Part shown: piece after piece, positions 56,644 to 64,000 of the stretch
Layout: the number at the start of each line of letters is the position of its first letter
Position numbering within the stretch: the first letter of the stretch is position 1
NCBI RefSeq assembly: GCF_001571105.1
Contig: NZ_BCTD01000009.1
Direction: 5' to 3' (one strand)
DNA: 64,000 nucleotides
Origin: Azotobacter vinelandii
GTDB lineage: Bacteria > Pseudomonadota > Gammaproteobacteria > Pseudomonadales > Pseudomonadaceae
Notes under the pieces: generated by a model
What the model was told of the DNA's origin: nothing
The model's database searches: none
Seen by the model: only the letters and a program-made list of their open reading frames with translations
Made by a program: the position numbers and the translations under genes

Positions 56644-58023
56644 ATGCCACCCGAACCGCGCCTGCGGCGGTTGCGCCGTGAACTGCGCGCGCTCGCCGAC
56701 CTCGCCCTGCCGATCGTCGTCGCGCAACTGGCGCAGATCGCCATGGGTTTCGTCGATACCCTGATGGCCGGCCGGGTCGGGCCCGAAGCCCTCGCCGCGG
56801 TCGCCCTCGGCAACTCGTTCTGGGTACCCGCCTATCTGCTGAGCACCGGCATCCTGCTGGCCACCACGCCCAGGGTGGCGCACCTGCGCGGCGCCGGCCG
56901 GCAGCCGGAAATCGGCCCGCTGGTCCGCCAGGCGCTCTGGCTGGCCCTGGCGGCCGGCAGCGCCGCCGCGCTGCTGTTGTGGAACGTCGAGCCGGCCCTG
57001 CACCTGATGCGGGTCGAAGCCAGCCTGATCGAACCGACCATGGGCTATCTGCGCGCGGTCGCCTGCGGCATGCCGGCCGTGGCCCTGTACTACGTGCTGC
57101 GCTGCTTCAGCGACGGACTCGGGCATACCCGGCCGAGCATGCTGATCGGCATCGCCGGACTGCTGCTGAACATCCCGGCCAACTACGTTTTCATCCACGG
57201 CAAGCTCGGCCTGCCGGCCATGGGCGGAGTCGGCTGCGGCTGGGCGACCGCCCTGGTGATGGTCTTCATGCTGCTGGCCATGCTGTTCTGGGTGAGGCAT
57301 GCTCCCCACTACCGGCCCAGCCGGCTGTTCGAGCGCTTCGATCGTCCCCGCTGGCCGGAACTGCGCCGCCTGCTGGCCATCGGCCTGCCGATCGGCGTGG
57401 CGGTGTTCGCCGAAGCGAGCATCTTCTCGGTGATCGCCCTGCTGATCGGTGGCCTGGGCGCCCAGGTGGTCGCCGGGCACCAGATCGCCCTGAATTTCTC
57501 CGGCCTGGTGTTCATGGTCCCCTACTCCCTGGGCATGGCGGTCACCGTTCGCGTCGGCCATGCCCTGGGCTGCGGCAGTCCCCGCGACGCCCGCTTCAGC
57601 GCCGGCACGGGGATAATCGCAGCGCTCGGCTTCGCCACCCTCGCCGCCGGCCTCATGCTGCTGCTGCGCGAGCGGATTCCCCACATCTACAGCAGCGACC
57701 CGGCGGTGATCGCCATCGCCAGCAGCCTGCTCCTCTATTCCGCGCTCTTCCAGTTCTCCGACGCCATCCAGGTGACCGCCGCCGGCGCCCTGCGCGGTTA
57801 CCAGGACACCCGCGCGATCATGTCGATCACCCTGCTCGCCTACTGGGGAGTCGGCCTGCCGATCGGTTACGGCCTCGGCCTGGGCGGATGGCTCGATGAG
57901 TCCAGCGGCCCGCGCGGGCTCTGGCAGGGCATGGTGATCGGCCTGAGCTGCGCCGCCCTCCTGCTGGGCGCACGCCTGATCCGCAGCGCACGCCGGCACA
58001 TTCACGGACCCGCCGCGGCTTGA
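56644..58023 (+). CDS. MATE family efflux transporter (NorM-like)
   Basis: 459 residues, about 12 helices in two MatE repeats: LADLALPIVVAQLAQIAMGF with VDTLMAGRVGPEALAAVAL, and LRRLLAIGLPIGVAVFAEAS. A sodium- or proton-coupled exporter of cationic drugs or metabolites; the natural substrate is unknown. It is divergent from pdxB. Confidence 0.92.
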   Translation: MPPEPRLRRLRRELRALADLALPIVVAQLAQIAMGFVDTLMAGRVGPEALAAVALGNSFWVPAYLLSTGILLATTPRVAHLRGAGRQPEIGPLVRQALWLALAAGSAAALLLWNVEPALHLMRVEASLIEPTMGYLRAVACGMPAVALYYVLRCFSDGLGHTRPSMLIGIAGLLLNIPANYVFIHGKLGLPAMGGVGCGWATALVMVFMLLAMLFWVRHAPHYRPSRLFERFDRPRWPELRRLLAIGLPIGVAVFAEASIFSVIALLIGGLGAQVVAGHQIALNFSGLVFMVPYSLGMAVTVRVGHALGCGSPRDARFSAGTGIIAALGFATLAAGLMLLLRERIPHIYSSDPAVIAIASSLLLYSALFQFSDAIQVTAAGALRGYQDTRAIMSITLLAYWGVGLPIGYGLGLGGWLDESSGPRGLWQGMVIGLSCAALLLGARLIRSARRHIHGPAAA

Positions 58024-58268
58024 ACCGGCCTCCTGCACGCTCCACCGCCCGTATCGGCATCACCCGCTCATCGCGCTGACGCCAGTCGTCGGCGACCTCG
58101 TTCAAGATGTCAGTAAAACGTTTCGTTCACGGCCGAGACGGACAAATCTTTTCGCCGACGAAAGTGCACTCAACTTAAATAACCATGGAAAACCAGCCGG
58201 CGACTTGACCGGACGGCAGCGTAAAACGGGAACTTTCACCTTATCTCCGAAAAGCGACCGCCTATCGG

Positions 58269-58297
58269 TTGACGGATGAACATGACAATCCTGTAAA
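58269..58297 (+). promoter_or_regulatory. Candidate promoter of the polysaccharide operon
   Basis: TTGACG (58269-58274), 17-base spacer, TGTAAA (58292-58297). The -35 is one base from consensus; the -10 is weaker. The transcript would have a leader of about 500 bases containing the ops-like element. Confidence 0.35.
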
Positions 58298-58600
58298 AAA
58301 CCCTGAACTACACTTTGCCACTTCTGCATGGATTACTTCGTTGCGGTTCGGCAAAGTAACATTAACTCGCTAGCAGCAATCGAACGGGAATGACCATAGC
58401 GAAGCCATAAATATATAAATATAAAAACATGGAAATCCACGAAGTACCCTGCTGTTGTTCGCACGGTGGATCGAGTGCCGAGCAAGCATTCCGGCGATGA
58501 ACATGACCGAAAGACCGGACGCCAGCCCGTACGAGGCGGTGTACAGGCGGTTCGCGCGTCCCGGAATGGCTGTTTGCTCGTCTTCAGGAGGCCGACGCCA

Positions 58601-58619
58601 AATCCTGGGGCGGTAGCGT
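58601..58619 (+). promoter_or_regulatory. JUMPStart/ops-like element
   Basis: AATCCTGGGGCGGTAGCGT. The core GGCGGTAGCGT (58609-58619) is identical to the ops element that recruits the NusG paralogue RfaH in enterobacteria, and the preceding bases resemble the end of the JUMPStart consensus. It lies 182 bases before the first gene of a capsule-type operon and in the same direction, as in known JUMPStart operons. Confidence 0.6.
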
Positions 58620-58800
58620 ACCCGAACGGGAAAGAACGCCAGCATACATATCGCGAAACCACGAAAACATCGTCTCGCTCGTCCCGGAAAGTTTCGATGA
58701 CTGACAATGGAAAGTCCGCCACGGACTTCAACTGAAGCATCTGCAATTGTCGACACCGATCTTTCCATACTCTGCCGCCCCAACTCCGGAAGCATACAAA

Positions 58801-59247
58801 GTGCTCGAACGGATATTGATCGTCTGCATCGGCAACATATGTCGAAGTCCCAGTGCCCAGGCATTGATGAGCGAAGCGCTATCCCACGACAAGCGAACCG
58901 TGAGAATCGATTCCGCCGGTCTGGCGGCACGGGTCGGCCTGCCGATGGAACCCACCGCCCGCGCGGTACTGCTCGAACACCGGCACCGTCCACCCACACA
59001 CCGGGCCTGCCAACTGGAGCGCAGCATGCTGCAACAGGCCGATCTGGTGCTGGTCATGGAGCGCCAACACCTCGACAGCATCTACCGGATCGCCCCCGAG
59101 GCGCGCGGCAAGACCTTCCTGCTGGGCAAATGGCAGGACGAAGCGGAAATCCAGGACCCCTTCCGCCGGGATCGGACGGCCTTCGAACAGGCCTACCGAC
59201 AGATTCGCACGGCCGTCGAGGCATGGACCGTGCGCCTGAGCCATTGA
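58801..59247 (+). CDS. Low-molecular-weight protein-tyrosine phosphatase (Wzb type)
   Basis: 148 residues from a GTG start: VLERILIVCIGNICRSPSAQ gives the normal family N-terminus with the C-x5-R-S active site, and the general-acid Asp lies in EIQDPFRRDRTAFEQAY. GGAAG is eight bases before the GTG. A TTG-initiated frame from 58747 would add 18 unsupported residues. It should dephosphorylate the Wzc-type kinase encoded next, controlling polysaccharide assembly. Confidence 0.88.
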   Translation: MLERILIVCIGNICRSPSAQALMSEALSHDKRTVRIDSAGLAARVGLPMEPTARAVLLEHRHRPPTHRACQLERSMLQQADLVLVMERQHLDSIYRIAPEARGKTFLLGKWQDEAEIQDPFRRDRTAFEQAYRQIRTAVEAWTVRLSH

Positions 59248-59279
59248 CTGCCGGAGCGCCTCCTCCAGGGAACCTCCCC

Positions 59280-61484
59280 ATGCACCCCACTTCCATATCC
59301 AGCCGGCAAGACCGCGAGGAAGCCGGCATCGACCTGCGCAAGTTGCTCGGCGCCCTGCTCGACCACAAGTGGCCGATCCTCGGCCTGACCCTCCTGTTCT
59401 TCCTGGGCGGCACCCTCTACGGCCTGTTCGCCACACCGATCCACCGCACCAGCGCCCTGGTTCAGATCGAGAAGAAAAGCGGCACCGTTCCGGGACTGGA
59501 GATGGGGGACTTCACCCAGGCCTCCAGCGCCAGGACGGAAATCGAACTGATCCGCTCGCGCAGCCTGATCGGCCAGGCGGTCGACAACCTGCACCTCGAC
59601 GTCCGGGCCACGCCCCAGCGCTTTCCGCTGCTCGGCGACTACCTCGCCCGCCGCCACCGGGGCCCGGAGCCCGCGCCGCCCTTGCTCGGTCTGCAGGAAT
59701 ACGCCTGGGGGGGCGAGAAGATCGACATCCTGCGCTTCGAGGTCGAGCCGAGCCGGATCGGCAAGGCTTTCCTGCTCATCGCCGGGGAAGACGGCGCCTT
59801 CACCCTGCAGGAAAGCGAGGGCGAGCCGCTGCTGCGGGGACGGGTCGGCGAAGCCATCGAACGGAACGGCATCCGCCTGCAGATCCGCGAACTGCAGGCC
59901 CGGCCGGGTACCCGCTTCACCCTGAAGAAGGCGAGCCGTTCGAGCACCGTGCGCAGTTACCGGAACGCCTTGCAGCTCACCGAACTGGGCACCGACACCG
60001 GCCTGATCACCGTGGCCATGGAACACCCCGACCCCGAGCACGCCAGCCGAGTGGTGGACGAGATCGGCCGCCTGTTCGTCCGCCAGAATATCGAACGCAT
60101 GTCCGCCGAGGCCAACGGCAGCCTGGAGTTCGTCCGCAGCCAGTTGCCGGAAGTGCGACGCGAACTGGACCAGGCCGAAGGCGCCCTGAACGACTACCGC
60201 AAGCGACACGGCTCCGTCGATATCGCCATGGAAACCGGCACCGTGCTCAGCCAGGCCGTCGACCTGGAAACGCGGATCTCGGAACTGAGGATGCAGCAGG
60301 CCGAACTCGACCGCCGCTTCACCCCCGAGCACCCGGCCTACAAGACCCTGCTGCTACAGATCCAGGGCCTGACCCAGCGCAAGAACGAAATCGCCAGAAG
60401 GGTGCAGAGCTTGCCGGAAACTCAGCAGGAACTCCTGCGCCTGTCGCGCGACGTGCAGGTCGGCACCACTATCTACACCCAATTGCTGAACAAGGCCCAG
60501 GAACTGGATCTGGTCCGCGCCGGCACCATCGGCAACGTGCGCATCGTCGATCCGGCGGTCATCGACGGCGGCCCGGTCGCCCCGAACAAGAGCCTCATCC
60601 AGGTGCTCGCCACCCTGGCCGGAGCGCTGCTGGCGATCGGCTTCGTGCTGCTGCGCCGCTTGCTCGATCCGGGCCTGGAAACCCCGGAAGCCATCGAACA
60701 ACTGGGCCTGCCGGTGTACGCGGCGGTACCCTTCAGCGCCCACCAGGTCCATGCCAAAATCCGCCGCCGCCTGCCGGCCGGCGATCCCGCCATCTCGCCG
60801 CTGCTCGCTCTCGGCCACCCGAACGATCCGGCGGTGGAAGCCCTGCGCAGCCTGCGGACCAGCCTGCACTTCATCACGCTGGGCGCCCAGGACAACCGCC
60901 TGGTGATTTCCGGTCCCGGCCCGCAGGCGGGCAAGAGCTTCATCTGCGCCAACCTGGCCGCCGTCGTCGCCCAGGCCGGCAAGCGCGTGCTGCTGATCGA
61001 CGTGGACATGCGCAAGGGCCACCTGCACAAGCTGCTCGGCATGCCGGCGAGCCCGGGGCTGGCGGAGCTGCTCGGCGGGCACTGCACGCTCGCCGACGCG
61101 CTCCACCCGACCCCGCTCGAAGGCCTGTTCCTGCTGCCACGGGGCCAGCTCCCGCCGAATCCCTCGGAGCTGCTGATGCGCCCCGAGTTCGCGGCCACCC
61201 TCGAACAGGCCAGCGCGAGCCACGACCTGGTCATCCTCGACACCCCGCCGCTGCTGGCCGTCACCGACGCCGCCATCGTCGGCCGGCAAGCGGCCACCAC
61301 GCTGATCGTGACCCGCTTCGGCGTGAGCTCCGCCCACGAAATCGAGATGACCGTCAGGCGCTTCGCGCAGAGCGGCATCGAAATCAAGGGCGCCATCCTC
61401 AATGGCCTGGAAAAGCGCGCCGCCACCTACGGCTACGGCCACGCCGCCTACCACCACTACGAGTACAAGTCGGACAACGCCTGA
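59280..61484 (+). CDS. Polysaccharide co-polymerase/tyrosine autokinase, Wzc type
   Basis: 734 residues. N-terminal Wzz domain with helix 1 at about 34-52 (PILGLTLLFFLGGTLYGLF), a periplasmic coiled-coil region (QLPEVRRELDQAEGALNDYR, about 295 onward), GNVRIVDPAVIDGGPVAPNK, and helix 2 near 438-460. The cytoplasmic BY-kinase domain has Walker A GPGPQAGKSF (Lys552), Walker A' LLIDVDMRKG and Walker B LVILDTPPLLAVTDA. The C-terminus is a tyrosine cluster (TYGYGHAAYHHYEYKSDNA) for autophosphorylation. It controls chain length and export of a Wzy-type polymer. Confidence 0.94.
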   Translation: MHPTSISSRQDREEAGIDLRKLLGALLDHKWPILGLTLLFFLGGTLYGLFATPIHRTSALVQIEKKSGTVPGLEMGDFTQASSARTEIELIRSRSLIGQAVDNLHLDVRATPQRFPLLGDYLARRHRGPEPAPPLLGLQEYAWGGEKIDILRFEVEPSRIGKAFLLIAGEDGAFTLQESEGEPLLRGRVGEAIERNGIRLQIRELQARPGTRFTLKKASRSSTVRSYRNALQLTELGTDTGLITVAMEHPDPEHASRVVDEIGRLFVRQNIERMSAEANGSLEFVRSQLPEVRRELDQAEGALNDYRKRHGSVDIAMETGTVLSQAVDLETRISELRMQQAELDRRFTPEHPAYKTLLLQIQGLTQRKNEIARRVQSLPETQQELLRLSRDVQVGTTIYTQLLNKAQELDLVRAGTIGNVRIVDPAVIDGGPVAPNKSLIQVLATLAGALLAIGFVLLRRLLDPGLETPEAIEQLGLPVYAAVPFSAHQVHAKIRRRLPAGDPAISPLLALGHPNDPAVEALRSLRTSLHFITLGAQDNRLVISGPGPQAGKSFICANLAAVVAQAGKRVLLIDVDMRKGHLHKLLGMPASPGLAELLGGHCTLADALHPTPLEGLFLLPRGQLPPNPSELLMRPEFAATLEQASASHDLVILDTPPLLAVTDAAIVGRQAATTLIVTRFGVSSAHEIEMTVRRFAQSGIEIKGAILNGLEKRAATYGYGHAAYHHYEYKSDNA

Positions 61485-61538
61485 GCCGTTGCCGGACCGG
61501 GAGTCCCTTCCACCCAGCCGATCGTTACGGGCATCGCC

Positions 61539-62812
<1,274 letters not shown>

Positions 62813-62816
<4 letters not shown>

Positions 62817-63916
62817 CACGCTACCAACGCCTGCTCCACGACCTGCCGCAAACGCCCGCCACCTGGCTGATCACCGGGGTGGCCGGGTTCATCGGCTCAA
62901 ACCTGCTGGAAACCCTGCTCGGACTCGACCAGTGGGTGGTGGGCCTGGACAACTTCTCCACTGGCCACCCGCACAATCTGGAAGAGGTCCGCCAAAGGAC
63001 TTCCGCGCCGCGCTGGGCCAGGTTCCAGCTCATCCGCGGCGATATCCGCGAGTTGCACGACTGCCGCCAGGCGATGACCTTCGCGGCGGTCGTGCCGGGC
63101 TGCCGGCCCCGGCCGGTCGAGCACGTCCTCCACCAGGCGGCCCTCGGCTCGGTGCCGCGCTCGCTGGAAGACCCCATCGCCACCAACGCCAGCAATGTCG
63201 ACGGCTTCCTCAACATCCTGGTGGCCGCCCGCGATGCCGGGGTCAAGAGCTTCACCTACGCCGCCAGCAGCGCCGCCTACGGCGACCACCCCGGTCTGCC
63301 GAAGATCGAGGACATCGTCGGTCGGCCGCTCTCCCCCTATGCGGTGAGCAAGTACGTCAACGAACTGTACGCCGACGCTTTCGCCCGCAACTACGGGCTG
63401 CACAGCATCGGTCTGCGTTACTTCAACGTCTTCGGCAAGCACCAGGACCCGGAGGGCGCCTATGCCGCGGTGATCCCGAAATGGATCGCGGCAATGCTGC
63501 GCGACGAGGAGGTGTTCATCGACGGCGATGGCAGCACCAGCCGCGACTTCTGCCACGTCGACAACGCCGTGCAGGCCAACCTGCTCGCCGCCTGCGCCGA
63601 AGCCCGCGCGCGCAATCAGGTCTACAACATCGCCGTCGGCGAACGCAGCACGCTCCAGCAGTTGTTCCAGGCGTTGCGCCAGAGCCTGGCGAAAAACGGC
63701 GTGCGCTACGGCCGGGCGCCGCTCCATCGAGATTTCCGTCCGGGAGACGTACGCCATTCCCTGGCGGACATCGGCAAGGCGCGGCGCCTGCTGGGCTACC
63801 TCCCGCAATACGACCTGCGGACCGGCATCGCCCAGGCGATGCCCTGGTACATCGCCCGGAACCCGACGTCGGTGTCTTCGTCGTCCGCGCCGGCGCAATT
63901 CGCTGCGCAACGGTGA
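62813..63916 (+). CDS. UDP-N-acetylglucosamine 4-epimerase (WbpP/TviC type)
   Basis: 367-residue extended SDR. NAD motif ITGVAGFIGSNLLETLLGLD, Ser in AASSAAYGDHP, and Y-x3-K in SPYAVSKYVNELYADAFA. The RYFNVFGKHQDPEGAYAAVI and GDGSTSRDFCHVDN segments are characteristic of WbpP-like epimerases of GlcNAc/GalNAc. It overlaps the dehydrogenase gene by four bases. Confidence 0.92.
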
Positions 63917-63929
63917 AAGTTGTGTGAGC

Positions 63930-63951
63930 CTCGGCATAGCTGTTTGCCGAG
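63930..63951. other. Short hairpin after the epimerase gene
   Basis: CTCGGCA (63930-63936) pairs with TGCCGAG (63945-63951), starting 14 bases after the stop. No T-run follows directly, so termination is doubtful. The remaining bases to 64000 show nothing else. Confidence 0.35.
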
Positions 63952-64000
63952 TGGCCGGATACCTTCTGTTTCGGCCCCCCGGCCGAGTCACTTTTTCTTG

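Larger units (their letters stand above)
58024..58800. other. AT-rich leader of the polysaccharide operon
   Basis: 777 bases without a convincing gene; GC is low (the line at 58381 counts 35%). Open frames at 58102-58329, 58333-58746 and 58370-58999 lack family signatures. It contains a promoter candidate and a JUMPStart/ops-like element, listed separately. Confidence 0.65.

Noticed and set aside
58333..58746. 137-codon minus-strand frame upstream of the polysaccharide genes
   Set aside because: No recognisable domain; the region contains the promoter candidate and ops-like element on the other strand.

Overview
The window is GC-rich gammaproteobacterial DNA of the Pseudomonas/Azotobacter type, and the sequence points to Azotobacter vinelandii or a very close relative. 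The deciding evidence is the cluster at 8592-20540. It encodes a split type I fatty acid synthase flanking two tandem type III polyketide synthases, which is the layout of the arsABCD phenolic-lipid operon of Azotobacter. The two type III enzymes carry Trp281 and Gly284 exactly at the positions I recall as deciding resorcinol versus pyrone cyclisation in A. vinelandii ArsB and ArsC. The rest is Pseudomonas-like housekeeping: ldcA-dnaQ-rnhA-methyltransferase-gloB-mltD-yejABEF-fabI, and the TCA block sucD/C-lpd-sucB/A-sdhBADC with divergent gltA.

Layout. (1) 2-748 is the 3' end of a flavin-dependent monooxygenase. (2) 769-20540 is an unbroken run of twelve minus-strand genes. It starts with arsA (FAS with two enoyl-reductase-like barrels, KS, AT, ACP, KR), arsB, arsC and arsD (dehydratase plus phosphopantetheinyl transferase). 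It continues with an ABC ATPase and permease, a LolA-like periplasmic protein, an outer-membrane beta-barrel, a GT4 glycosyltransferase, a discrete acyltransferase and a DUF2147 protein. (3) 20541-21787 is a long AT-rich gap upstream of arsA. (4) 21788-36824 holds lysine decarboxylase, DNA metabolism genes, glyoxalase II, a murein transglycosylase, a microcin C/oligopeptide-type ABC importer and FabI. (5) 36953-40003 holds three transport or membrane proteins. (6) 40112-53078 is the TCA cycle block. (7) 53194-58023 holds small conserved genes, pdxB and a MATE exporter. (8) 58024-64000 is an AT-rich leader with a JUMPStart/ops-like element, followed by the start of a polysaccharide operon (phosphatase, Wzc-type kinase, UDP-HexNAc dehydrogenase, UDP-HexNAc epimerase) that probably continues beyond the window.

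How the genes may work together. ArsA and ArsD would make very long acyl chains, which pass to ArsB and ArsC to become alkylresorcinols and alkylpyrones, the lipids that replace phospholipid in encysting Azotobacter. The co-directional genes downstream look like a membrane-extraction ABC transporter, a periplasmic lipid carrier, an outer-membrane barrel and a glycosyltransferase. I propose them as an export and modification route for these lipids. This is inference from context; the sequence alone does not prove it.
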